A stretch of DNA of 64,000 nt from Actinomycetota bacterium (GTDB lineage: Bacteria; Actinomycetota; Geothermincolia; Geothermincolales; RBG-13-55-18). The position numbers were made by a program, and so were the translations under genes. The stretch lies in NCBI GenBank assembly GCA_014360645.1, contig JACIXD010000003.1, forward strand, positions 1 to 64,000. The letters are read 5' to 3'. Position 1 is the first letter of the stretch. Each line of letters opens with the position of its first letter. This document shows positions 32,813 to 42,007 of this stretch, piece after piece. The notes below the pieces were generated by a model. That model was not told the origin of the DNA, made no database searches, and was given only the letters and a program-made list of their open reading frames with translations.

Positions 32813-33739
32813 ATGCGGCGACGGGAGAGGAGATTGGAAAAAAGAGGAAGGCAGGGCACGGAGGCGCGGGAGAGCCATTACGACGCGCGCATGCCGCGCT
32901 GGCTTCACCGCTCCGTCCTCGCGGGCCGGGAGCTCCGCGAGGTGGACGCCCTCCTGAGGGACCTGGAGCTCCATACCGTGTGCGAGAGCGCCAGGTGTCC
33001 CAACCGCATGGAATGCTTCTCCCGCCGTACCGCCACCTTCATGCTCCTGGGCGATGTCTGCACCCGCGACTGCTCCTTCTGCGGCGTGACCAAGGGCATT
33101 CCGGAGCCGCCGGACGCCGGTGAGCCGGAGAGGGTGGCGGAGGCGGCGGCGTCCCTGGGGCTGGAGCACGTGGTGATGACCAGCGTGACCAGGGACGACC
33201 TGGAGGACGGCGGGGCGTCGCAGTTCGCCGCCGCGGTGAGGGCGGTCAGGGCGCGGCTGCCGCGGGCCACGGTGGAGGTGTTGACCCCGGACTTCCGGGG
33301 GGAGCGCGAGGCCCTGCGACGGGTGCTGGAGGCGGGGCCGCAGGTCTTCAACCACAACCTGGAGACGGTGGAGGAGCTCTACCCGGAGGTGAGGCCGGGG
33401 GCGGATTACCGCCGCTCCTTGGAGATGCTGCGGGCGGCGAAGGTAGAGGCGCCGCGGGTGCTCACCAAGAGCGGGATCATGGTGGGCCTGGGGGAGAGCC
33501 GCGCCCAGCTGCGCAGGCTCTTCCGCGACCTGGCGGACGCCGGCTGTGATATGCTGACCATCGGGCAGTACCTCAGGCCCTCGCGTGCCCAGCGCAAGGT
33601 GGCGAGATTCCTCCCGCCGCGGGAGTTCGCGGAGCTGGGGAAGGAGGCGGAGGAAGCGGGCGTACCCATGGTGGCCTCGGCCCCCCTGGTGCGCAGCTCC
33701 TACCGGGCGGGAGAGCTTTTGCATAACGCTTGTACGTAA
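32813..33739 (+). CDS. lipA: Lipoyl synthase
   Basis: A 308-residue radical SAM enzyme that inserts two sulfurs into octanoyl groups on lipoyl domains. The auxiliary-cluster Cys are in CESARCPNRMECF and the radical SAM triad is CTRDCSFCGV. The conserved C-terminal RSSYRAGELL supplies the Ser ligand. The start follows the preceding stop by 2 bases. It is unexpected among Wood-Ljungdahl genes. A lipoyl acceptor, GcvH, is encoded 27 kb downstream, and Lpd is with it. Confidence 0.94.
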   Translation: MRRRERRLEKRGRQGTEARESHYDARMPRWLHRSVLAGRELREVDALLRDLELHTVCESARCPNRMECFSRRTATFMLLGDVCTRDCSFCGVTKGIPEPPDAGEPERVAEAAASLGLEHVVMTSVTRDDLEDGGASQFAAAVRAVRARLPRATVEVLTPDFRGEREALRRVLEAGPQVFNHNLETVEELYPEVRPGADYRRSLEMLRAAKVEAPRVLTKSGIMVGLGESRAQLRRLFRDLADAGCDMLTIGQYLRPSRAQRKVARFLPPREFAELGKEAEEAGVPMVASAPLVRSSYRAGELLHNACT

Positions 33740-33791
33740 CAGGTGAAGGGATCGACGGGTCGATCGCGAGGTCAGAAGGAGGAGGAAAGAT

Positions 33792-34679
33792 ATGCTGATC
33801 ATCGGCGAGAAGGTAAACGTGATGATGAAGAAGATCGGCGCCGCCATGAAGGAGTTCGACAAGAAGCCCATCCAGGAGATGGCGCTCCTCCAGGCCGAGG
33901 GCGGGGCCAACTGGCTGGACATCAACCTGGGGCCCGCCACCAAGCAGGGGCCCGAGCGCATGCGCTTCGTGGTGGAGGCGGTGCAGGAGGTCACGGACCT
34001 TCCCCTGGCCCTGGACACCATGAACATCGAGGCCATGAAGGCGGGCTTGGAGACGGTGAAGGACCGCGAGGTGATGATCAATTCCATTTCCTCCCAGCCG
34101 GAGCGCATCTCCGCCCTCATGCCCATGGCCGTGGAGCACAACGCCTGGGTGGTGGGCCTGGTCCTCAACGACCAGGGCAACGTGCCCCGCGACGCCTCGG
34201 AGAGGGTGGAGGTGGCCTATAACCTCATCATGGCGGCCCAGGAGTACGGCATCCCCCTGGAGAAGCTGCTCATCGACCCCATCGTCCTCCCCATCGCCGT
34301 GACCCAGGACCAGGTGCACGCGCTCATAGACGCCATGGACATGCTGCAGGGCGTCTTCGCGGAGTTCGACCCCGCGCCGGGGACGGTGGTAGGACTTTCC
34401 AACGTCTCCAACGGCGTGCCCGACGAGTCCCTGTGCAGCCTTCTCAACCGCACCCTGCTGGCGGTGCTCATGGCCAAGGGGCTGACGGCGGCCATCGTGG
34501 ACCCCAACGACGAGGCGCTCATGGGCGTGGTGAACAGGAACGAGGAGTACCAGATCGTGGAGAAGATCGTCAACGGCGAGGCCGTGGATGAGAGCGATCC
34601 CCTCACCATCAAGCTCCTCAAGACCTGGCGGGTGCTCACCGAGGAGACGCTCTACACCCATTCCTATCTGGAGCTCTAA
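33792..34679 (+). CDS. acsE: Methyl-THF:corrinoid iron-sulfur protein methyltransferase
   Basis: A 295-residue pterin-binding TIM barrel that moves the methyl group from methyl-THF to Co(I) of AcsCD, linking the two branches. MLIIGEKVNVM opens the protein, NWLDINLGPATKQGPE and LALDTMNIEAMKAGL are the pterin-binding segments, and GLSNVSNGVP near 197 carries the conserved Asn that activates the pterin. Length is normal. AGAAGGAGGAGGAAAG precedes the start. It would be the last step before AcsB. Confidence 0.95.
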   Translation: MLIIGEKVNVMMKKIGAAMKEFDKKPIQEMALLQAEGGANWLDINLGPATKQGPERMRFVVEAVQEVTDLPLALDTMNIEAMKAGLETVKDREVMINSISSQPERISALMPMAVEHNAWVVGLVLNDQGNVPRDASERVEVAYNLIMAAQEYGIPLEKLLIDPIVLPIAVTQDQVHALIDAMDMLQGVFAEFDPAPGTVVGLSNVSNGVPDESLCSLLNRTLLAVLMAKGLTAAIVDPNDEALMGVVNRNEEYQIVEKIVNGEAVDESDPLTIKLLKTWRVLTEETLYTHSYLEL

Positions 34680-35068
34680 GAGGTCGGGGCCGGGACATTT
34701 CCCGGCTCCGCCGTGCATACGTATAAGCCTTACGGGCACCTGCGGAAAGGCCGCGGAGATCGACGCGGCTGTCCCCGTGGAGGGCCGCGGCGGGAGGCGA
34801 CGCCGGAGGAGTTTTTCCTAGGAGGGGTGAGGAGAAGGCGATTTACCGGCGGACGGAGCGGATGCGCGGAGGCAGGCGTCCGGCCGGGGAGGCCGGCCCG
34901 TTTTCCGGACCGTCCGGCGGAGGGAGCCGGAAACGCCCGCGTGATGCGGGATGCGGTGAACATGCCGCCTTGCCCCGGTCAAAAGAACGGAGTTGAAGCA
35001 CGGACCGGGAGGCGCGCTTTTCGAGCGCGGAGGGCCTTCGATCCCTGGAGACGGCGAGGTGGGTTGAC
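34680..35068. other. Spacer between acsE and the formate dehydrogenase genes
   Basis: 389 bases without a credible gene. A 9-bp hairpin with one G-T pair (34686-34694 with 34701-34709) follows acsE and has no T run. No clear -10/-35 pair was found before the nuoE-like gene, whose promoter is therefore uncertain. Confidence 0.5.
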
Positions 35069-35596
35069 ATGAACGACGACGCCTGTAAGTGCAAGCAGCG
35101 GTACGCGGACGTGGACGACCTCCGTCCGCTGGAGGAGATTCTGGAGCGTTACCGCGAGGAGAAGGGGGCGCTGATCCCCCTGCTGCAGGACGCCCAAGAG
35201 GCCTACGGCTACCTCGACGAGAAGATCATGCGCGCCCTGGCGCGCGGGGCGGGCTACCAGCTCAGCCAGGTCTACGGCGTGGCCACCTTCTACACCCAGT
35301 TCCGGCTGGAGCCCATCGGCGAGCACCTCATCCGGGTATGCCACGGCACCGCCTGCCATGTGGCGGGGGCGGAGCTCATCACCGAGGAGATCTCCAACAT
35401 CCTGGGCATCAAGGACGGGCAGACAACTCCGGATATGAAGTTCACCCTGGAGTCGGTGATGTGCGTGGGGGCCTGTTCCCTCTCTCCCATCATGATCGTG
35501 GACGAGGACACCCACGGCAAGCTCAAGCCCGCCAACGTGCGCAAGGTGCTCAAACGCTACATGGGCGACGGGGGCAGCGAGGAGGCTGAGGAATGA
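35069..35596 (+). CDS. nuoE: NuoE-like [2Fe-2S] subunit of formate dehydrogenase
   Basis: A 175-residue thioredoxin-fold ferredoxin of the NuoE/HymA family. The four cluster Cys are in CHGTACHVAG (about 91-96) and MCVGACSLSP (about 131-135), and YGVATFYTQF is a family motif. It transfers electrons between the NuoF-like diaphorase and the rest of the complex. It overlaps the nuoF-like gene by one codon, and fdhA follows, so the trio is a soluble NAD(P)-linked formate dehydrogenase rather than complex I. Confidence 0.9.
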   Translation: MNDDACKCKQRYADVDDLRPLEEILERYREEKGALIPLLQDAQEAYGYLDEKIMRALARGAGYQLSQVYGVATFYTQFRLEPIGEHLIRVCHGTACHVAGAELITEEISNILGIKDGQTTPDMKFTLESVMCVGACSLSPIMIVDEDTHGKLKPANVRKVLKRYMGDGGSEEAEE

Positions 35597-37377
35597 GCGG
35601 CAACGGCAAGGCGAAACTGGTGCTGGGCTACGGCACCTGCGGCATCGCCGCCGGGGCCAACGCGGTGAAGGAGGCCCTGGAGGGCGAGCTGGCGACGGGG
35701 AAGTATCCCGCCTACCTGGACATAGCCGGCTGCATGGGCTTCTGCTACCGCGAGCCCATCGTGGAGGCGACCTACCCGGACGGACGCGCCGTGGTCTACG
35801 GGGACCTCACCCCCAAGCGCGTGCCCCGGCTCCTGGAGGCGGTGGCGGCGGGCGAGGTCATCGAGGACTGGGTGGTGCGCCGTTCCGACGACCCCGCCGC
35901 CGGCGAGGGGGATTTCCTCGCCAACCAGCACCGCATCGTGCTGCGCAACTGCGGCAACATCAATCCCGAGAGCATCGAGGAGTACGTCGAGGCCGGCGGC
36001 TACGAGGCGGCGAAGAAGGCCCTCACCGCCATGACCCCCGAGGAGGTCATCGACGAGGTGAGCAAGTCGGGCATCCGCGGCCGCGGCGGCGCGGGCTTCC
36101 CCACCGGCACCAAGTGGGGCTTCGCGCGCAAGGCGAAGGGGGACCAGAAATACCTGGTGTGCAACGCCGACGAGGGCGACCCCGGCGCCTTCATGGACCG
36201 CAGCGTGCTGGAGGGCGATCCCCACGCGGTCATCGAGGGCATGATCATCGCCGGCTACGCCATCGGGGCCACCCAGGCCTATATCTACTGCCGGGCCGAG
36301 TACCCCCTGGCCCTCAAGCGCCTGGAGAAAGCCATCGCCGAGTGCCGGGAGCGCGGCTTCCTCGGAAAGGGCATCTTCGGCACCGGGTGGGACTTCGACA
36401 TCAGGATCAAGAAGGGAGCGGGCGCCTTCGTATGCGGCGAGGAGACGGCCCTCATCGCCTCCATCGAGGGCAAGCGGGGCATGCCGCGGCCGCGTCCTCC
36501 CTTCCCCGCCAACGAGGGCCTGTGGGGAAAGCCCACCAACATCAACAACGTGGAGACCCTGGCGGCCATCCCCTGGATCATAGCCAACGGCGGCGAGAAG
36601 TACGCCGAGATAGGCACCGAGAAGAGCAAAGGGACCAAGGTATTCTGCCTGGCGGGGAAGATACGCCGCAGCGGGCTGGCCGAGGTCCCCATGGGCTACA
36701 CCCTGCGCCAGGTCATCTTCGACGTGGGCGGCGGGGTGCGCGAGGGCAAGGAGTTCAAGGCGGTGCAGATGGGAGGCCCCTCCGGGGGCTGCCTGCCCGC
36801 AAGCCTCCTGGACACCCTGGTGGACTACGAGGCCATCACCGCCACCGGGGCCATCATGGGCTCCGGGGGCATGATCGTGGCCGATTCCTCCACCTGCATG
36901 GTGGACCTGGCGCGCTACTTCCTCTCCTTCACCCAGGAGGAGAGCTGCGGCAAGTGCGTGCCCTGCCGCATCGGCACCAAGCGCATGCTGGAGATCCTCA
37001 CGCGCATCTGCGAGGGCAAGGGCGAGCCGGAGGACATCGAGCGGCTGGAGACCCTGGCGGCGGACATCAAGGCGGCCAGCCTGTGCGCCCTGGGGGGCAC
37101 CGCCCCCAATCCCGTGCTCACCACCCTCAAGTACTTCCGCAACGAGTACGAGGACCACATCCTGCGCGGCAGGTGCACGGCGGGGGTATGCCCGGCGCTG
37201 ATCACCGTGTTCATCGACCGGGAGATCTGCACCGGCTGCGGCGCCTGCGCCAAGGTCTGCCCCGTGGAGGCCATCTCGGGGGAGAAGAAGCAGCCCCACG
37301 CCATCGACGCCGAGAAATGCATCCGCTGCAAGCTCTGCGTGAGCCGCTGCCCGGAAGAGGCCATCTACACGGAATGA
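35593..37377 (+). CDS. nuoF: NuoF-like NAD(P)H/FMN subunit with C-terminal ferredoxin domain
   Basis: A 594-residue diaphorase. Domains: an N-terminal thioredoxin-like domain (GTCGIAAGA, GCMGFCYREP), an FMN and NADH-binding core (GRGGAGFPTGTKWGF, VCNADEGDPGAF), the SLBB region, the [4Fe-4S] motif SCGKCVPCRIGTKRM, and a C-terminal pair of [4Fe-4S] clusters (ICTGCGACAKVCPVEAI, KCIRCKLCVSRCPEEAI). This HymB-type layout is common in formate dehydrogenase and electron-bifurcating hydrogenase complexes. Bifurcation with ferredoxin is possible but cannot be judged from sequence. Confidence 0.92.
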   Translation: MSGNGKAKLVLGYGTCGIAAGANAVKEALEGELATGKYPAYLDIAGCMGFCYREPIVEATYPDGRAVVYGDLTPKRVPRLLEAVAAGEVIEDWVVRRSDDPAAGEGDFLANQHRIVLRNCGNINPESIEEYVEAGGYEAAKKALTAMTPEEVIDEVSKSGIRGRGGAGFPTGTKWGFARKAKGDQKYLVCNADEGDPGAFMDRSVLEGDPHAVIEGMIIAGYAIGATQAYIYCRAEYPLALKRLEKAIAECRERGFLGKGIFGTGWDFDIRIKKGAGAFVCGEETALIASIEGKRGMPRPRPPFPANEGLWGKPTNINNVETLAAIPWIIANGGEKYAEIGTEKSKGTKVFCLAGKIRRSGLAEVPMGYTLRQVIFDVGGGVREGKEFKAVQMGGPSGGCLPASLLDTLVDYEAITATGAIMGSGGMIVADSSTCMVDLARYFLSFTQEESCGKCVPCRIGTKRMLEILTRICEGKGEPEDIERLETLAADIKAASLCALGGTAPNPVLTTLKYFRNEYEDHILRGRCTAGVCPALITVFIDREICTGCGACAKVCPVEAISGEKKQPHAIDAEKCIRCKLCVSRCPEEAIYTE

Positions 37378-37387
37378 GGAGGCGGGC

Positions 37388-40144
37388 ATGGAAGAAGTAC
37401 GTTTGACCATAGACGGCAGGGAAGTAACCACCACCTCCGACCGCACCATCCTGGAGGCGGCGCGGGAGGCCGGGGTGCGCATACCCAGCCTCTGCTACGA
37501 GGAGCGCATGGACCCCTACGGGGCCTGCCGCATCTGCCTGGTGGAGGTGGAGGGGGCGAGGGGGCTCCTGCCGGCCTGTTACACCCGGGTCACCGACGGC
37601 ATGGTGGTGCGCACCGCCACCGAGGACCTGGTGCGCATCCGGCGCACCATCCTCGAACTCATCCTCTCCGACCACCCCAAGGACTGCATGACCTGCGAGA
37701 GCGCCGGGGACTGCGAGCTGCAGGACCTGGCCTACGAGTACGGGGTCAAGGACACCCCCTTCAAGGGGGAGGAGCACCACTACGAGGTCCTGGCGGACAA
37801 CCCCTTGATCGAGCGCGATTACGACAAGTGCATCCTCTGCGGGCGCTGCATCCGCATCTGCCGGGAGGTGCAGGGGGTAGGGGTGTACGACTTCGTCAAC
37901 CGGGGCTTCGAGGCCGTGCCCGGCATCCCCTACGGCAAACCCATGACCGAGTCGCCCTGCGAGTTCTGCGGACAGTGCGTGTCCACCTGTCCCACCGGGG
38001 CCATCATCTCCATCCCCTCCAAGGGCAAGGGGCGCTCCTGGCAGGTGGAGAAGGTGAGGACCACCTGCCCCTACTGCGGATGCGGCTGCCAGCTCGACCT
38101 GCACGTGCGCGACGGAGAGATCGTGGAGGTCTCCTCTCCGGCCATGACCGGGCCGGGGGAGGGCAACCTCTGCGTCAAGGGGCGCTATGGGTATGCGTTC
38201 GTCCACCATCCCGACCGCCTCACCCGGCCCCTGGTGAGGAAAGGGGGCAAGGGGGGCGAGCTGGTCCCCGCCACCTGGGAGGAGGCCCTGGGGGCGGTGG
38301 CCACCCACATCCGCAAGGCCTTGGACGAGGGCGGCCCGGACTCCGTGGCCTTCCTGGCCTCGGCCAGGTGCACCAACGAGGAGAACTACCTGCTGCAGAA
38401 GCTGGCGCGCGCGGTGGTCGGCACCAACAACGTGGACCACTGCGCACGTTTATGACACAGCTCCACCGTCGCCGGTCTGGCGACAGCTTTCGGGAGCGGG
38501 GCCATGACCAACTCCATCGAGGACCTGGAGAAGGCGGGCTGCATCCTGGTCATCGGGTCCAACACCACCGAGGGGCATCCCATCGTCGGGCTGCGCATCA
38601 AGCGCGCGGTGATGAAGAACAACTGCCGGCTCATCGTGGCCGAGCCTCGCCACATCCGCCTCTGCTACTATGCCGAGCAGTGGCTGCGCCAGAGGCCGGG
38701 GACCGACGTGGCCCTGCTCAACGGGATGATGAACGTCATCCTCTCCGAGGGACTGGCGGACGAGGACTTCATCCGCGAGCGCTGCGAGGGATTCGAGGAG
38801 TTCAGGAAGGTGGTGGAGCAGTACCCGCCCGAGAGGGCGGCGGAGATATGCGGCGTGGACGCCGAGGACATCCGCCGCGCCGCCCGCACCTTTGCCGCCG
38901 CAGAGAGAGCGGCGATCGTCTATTGTATGGGCATAACCCAGCACACCACCGGGGTGGACAACGTCCTTTCCCTGGCCAACCTGGCCATGCTCACCGGAAA
39001 CCTAGGCAGGGAGGGGGCGGGGGTCAACCCCCTCCGGGGGCAGAACAACGTGCAGGGAGCCTGCGACATGGGCGGGCTTCCCAACGTCTTTACGGGATAC
39101 CAGCAGGTCTCCGACCCCGCGGTCAGGAACAAGTTCGAGGCGGCCTGGGGGGTTGACTACCTCTCCGGCAACCCGGGGCTCACCCTCACGGAGATGATGG
39201 ACGCCGCCGCGAAGGGAGAGGTGAAGGCGCTCTACATCATGGGCGAGAACCCGGTCATCTCCGACCCCGACGTCAGGCACCTCAAGGAGGCCCTGGAGAA
39301 AGTGGACTTCCTGGTGGTGCAGGACATCTTCCTCACCGAGACCGCGGCCTATGCCGACGTGGTGCTGCCGGCGGCCTCCTTCGCGGAGAAGGAGGGCACC
39401 TTCACCAACACCGATCGCCGCGTGCAGAGGGTGCGCAAGGCGGTGGAGCCGCCGGGCGAGGCCCGCGAGGACTCCTGGATCATCGCCCAGGTGGCGGCGC
39501 GCCTGGGATACGAGATGGGCGACGTATCCGCGGCCAGGGTGATGGAGGAGATCGCCTCCCTCACCCCCTCCTACGGCGGGATATCCTATGCCCGGCTGGA
39601 GAGAGAGGGCGAGTTGAGGTGGCCCTGCCCGGACGCGGAGCACCCCGGCACCCCCATCCTCCATGTGGGTAGATTTACCAGGGGCAAGGGTCTCTTCAGC
39701 GCGGTGGAGTACAGGCCGCCGGCGGAGGAGCCGGACGAGGAGTACCCCTTCATCCTCACCACGGGGAGGTTGCTCACCCACTACCACACCGGCACCATGA
39801 CCCGGCGCGTGGAGCCCCTCAACGAGCTGGTGCCGCGCAACCGGGTATGGATCAACCCTGCGGACGCCGAGAGGCTGGGAGTGGCGGACGGGCAGGAGGT
39901 GGGCCTGCAGTCGCGGCGCGGCGCCATCAGGCTGGAGGCGAAGGTGACGCGGAAGGTGGCGCAGGGCGTGGTCTTCGTGCCCTTCCACTTCGGGGAGTCT
40001 CCCGCCAACGCCCTCACCAATCCCGCCCTGGACCCGGTGGCCAAGATACCCGAGCTCAAGGTGGCGGCGGTGCGCCTGGTGACGGGAGAGGAGATGAAGG
40101 GACTGCGCTACGAGGAGGCGGGAAGAGCCGCGGCGGCGAGATGA
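37388..40144 (+). CDS. fdhA: Selenocysteine-containing formate dehydrogenase catalytic subunit
   Basis: One 918-residue protein read through an in-frame UGA at 38453-38455 (Sec356, in DHCARL-U-HSSTV). It reduces CO2 to formate at a Mo/W-pterin site. Domains in order: [2Fe-2S] (about 36-64), NuoG-like His-Cys cluster ([14 protein letters not shown], about 98), two [4Fe-4S] clusters ([22 protein letters not shown]), the pterin-enzyme [4Fe-4S] motif [10 protein letters not shown] near 223, catalytic domain, and a C-terminal dinucleotide domain (about 790-900). After UGA the frame continues without loss of homology, and a SECIS hairpin lies at the correct distance. An annotation pipeline would split this gene. 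Confidence 0.95.
38460..38497 (+). promoter_or_regulatory. Bacterial SECIS element of fdhA
   Basis: An upper stem GTCGCC/GGCGAC (38468-38473, 38479-38484) closes a GGUCU loop, and a lower stem GCTCC/GGAGC (38460-38464, 38493-38497) supports it. The loop begins 18 bases after the UGA, as in E. coli fdhF, whose loop also has GGUCU. SelB would bind here. Confidence 0.88.
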
Positions 40145-40168
40145 CCGTCATTCGCCCATCATTTCATG

Positions 40169-40197
40169 CTGACCCCCGGGTCGCGGGATGGTAGAAT
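40169..40197 (+). promoter_or_regulatory. Possible promoter of the acyl-CoA ligase gene
   Basis: CTGACC and TAGAAT are 17 bases apart, about 100 bases before the start codon. Confidence 0.45.
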
Positions 40198-40298
40198 AGT
40201 GAGGGACTGGGGCACGAGGAGAACGGGACAAGGTCGAACCGTCAGGGTCCGGTTCCGAGAAGGGGCCGCGAGAAGCGTAGAAACGGGAGAGATGCCAC

Positions 40299-41807
40299 AT
40301 GAATCTATACCATAATCTCGTGAGGACCACGGAGAGAAACCCCGATGCCACGGCCCTGTACTTCGGGCACGAGACCATCACCTACGGGGAGCTTCTGGCC
40401 CGCACCAACCGCCTGGCCAACGCCCTGCGCGAGCTGGGGGTGGACGGCGAATCCAAGGTGGCCGTACTCTTGCGCAACGTGCCCGAGTTCGTCATCTCCT
40501 ATTACGCTACCCTGGCCCTGGGGGCTACGGTGGTGCCCCTGTGCTACATGTGTCTGGCGGAAGAGGTGGAGAAGATAGTGTGCGACTCCATGGTGGAGAC
40601 GCTGATCACCAACTTCGAGTTCGACGACCTGGTCAAGGACCTGCAGGCCTCCATGTGCTCCCAGATCCGGCGCATCATCATCAAGGACGCCCCGGAGCTG
40701 GAGGGGGTCATCCAGTTCGAGAAGCTGCTGGAGGGCAAGGACACCGAGTTCACCGCCGTGGAGCGCTCCGATGACGACCTGGCGGCGCTCCTCTACGCGC
40801 CCACCTCCTCCAAGGTGGTGCGGGGCTGCATGCTCACCCACGGCAACCTCTCCTGGAACGCCAGGGTCATCGCCGAGAAATGCGGCATGGACCAGAGCGA
40901 CGTGGTCATGGGGGTGCTGCCCTTCTTCGCCGCCTACGGGCAGAGCTGCGTGATGAACGCCTCCATCTACGCTGGCGCTAGCATCGTGCTGCACGAGTCC
41001 TTCATCCCCGGGGAGGTGCTAAAGTCCCTGCAGCACGAGCAGGTGACGGTGTTCTTCGGCGTCCCCACCATGTACGTCTACATCCTCAACCATCCCCTCA
41101 TCTACCAGTATGACCTCAGCACGGTGAGGTTGTGGTTCTGCGGCGGCGCGCCCTTCCCGCGCGAGGTCATGGACCGCTGGAACAACGAGCTGGGGGCGAG
41201 GATCTACGAGGGCTACGGCCTCACCGAGGCGGCGCCCCTGGTGACCATGCAGCCCCTGGAAGGTCCTTACAAGGTGGGATCCATAGGCAAGGCGCCGGAG
41301 GACCTGGAGCTCAAGGTCATCGACGAAGAGGGCAACGAGCTGCAGCGCGGCGAGGTGGGCGAGCTCATCGTGCGCGGGCCCAATATCATGAAGGGCTACT
41401 ACAACAAGCCGGAGGATACGGAGGAGGTCCTCAAGGATGGCTGGCTGTACACCGGCGACATGGTGTACATGGACGAGGACGACTACGTGTTCATCGTGGG
41501 GAGAAAGAAGGACCTCATCATCCGCGGCGGCTTCAACATATACCCGCGCGAGATCGAGGAGGTGCTGGTGAGCCATCCCCTCATCTCTGAGGCGGCGGTG
41601 GTGGGCGTGCCCAACAAGTACCTCGGGGAGGAGGTCAAGGCGTACGTGAAGCAGAAGCCCGGCTCCAACCTCACCGAGGAACAGGTGCTGGAGTACTGCG
41701 AGGAGCGCTTGCCCTACTACAAGACGCCCAAGTTCGTGGTCTTCGTGCGCTCCTTCAAGAAGGACCCCTCGGGGCAGATCCTCAAGGAGCTCATCGAGGA
41801 GGAATAG
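40299..41807 (+). CDS. AMP-forming acyl-CoA synthetase
   Basis: A 502-residue class I adenylate-forming enzyme resembling long-chain fatty acid-CoA ligases. Core motifs are YEGYGLTEAAP (about 304), DGWLYTGDMVYMDEDDYVFIVGRKKDLIIRGGFNIYP (hinge and ribose-binding region) and the catalytic Lys in DPSGQILKEL near the end. The phosphate loop is atypical: YAPTSSKVVRGCMLTHGNL replaces the usual YTSGTTGxPKG, which may reduce activity or reflect another substrate. It has its own promoter and a strong terminator, so it is a single-gene unit. Confidence 0.85.
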   Translation: MNLYHNLVRTTERNPDATALYFGHETITYGELLARTNRLANALRELGVDGESKVAVLLRNVPEFVISYYATLALGATVVPLCYMCLAEEVEKIVCDSMVETLITNFEFDDLVKDLQASMCSQIRRIIIKDAPELEGVIQFEKLLEGKDTEFTAVERSDDDLAALLYAPTSSKVVRGCMLTHGNLSWNARVIAEKCGMDQSDVVMGVLPFFAAYGQSCVMNASIYAGASIVLHESFIPGEVLKSLQHEQVTVFFGVPTMYVYILNHPLIYQYDLSTVRLWFCGGAPFPREVMDRWNNELGARIYEGYGLTEAAPLVTMQPLEGPYKVGSIGKAPEDLELKVIDEEGNELQRGEVGELIVRGPNIMKGYYNKPEDTEEVLKDGWLYTGDMVYMDEDDYVFIVGRKKDLIIRGGFNIYPREIEEVLVSHPLISEAAVVGVPNKYLGEEVKAYVKQKPGSNLTEEQVLEYCEERLPYYKTPKFVVFVRSFKKDPSGQILKELIEEE

Positions 41808-41831
41808 CGAGCGGACGGGCACCGCATATCC

Positions 41832-41868
41832 GGGCGCGGGCGAGGACGGGGCCCGCGCCCTTTTGCTT
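41832..41868 (+). terminator. Rho-independent terminator of the acyl-CoA ligase gene
   Basis: GGGCGCGGG pairs with CCCGCGCCC around an 11-base loop and is followed by TTTTGCTT. Confidence 0.75.
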
Positions 41869-42007
41869 GCCGTCCTCTCCCTCGCGAGCCCCGGGGGAAA
41901 CCGGCGACCGTACGCCCTCTCCCGTCTCCGGAGGGCGCATGTCTCCCGACGCCTCCGCGGTCGGGAAACGGGCGGAGCGTGGGGGTCCCCCGCAATGCCC
42001 GGCTCAG

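Noticed and set aside
34713-35072. 119-codon plus-strand open frame between acsE and the nuoE-like gene
   Set aside because: No ribosome site, no recognised domain and an Arg/Gly-rich composition like the shadow frames.
38453-38455. TGA in fdhA taken as a nonsense mutation making two pseudogene halves
   Set aside because: Homology runs through the UGA at the known Sec position and a SECIS-type hairpin follows at the right distance.
35069-40144. nuoE and nuoF read as part of respiratory complex I
   Set aside because: They are coupled to fdhA and no other complex I peripheral or membrane gene is adjacent, so they are diaphorase subunits of formate dehydrogenase.
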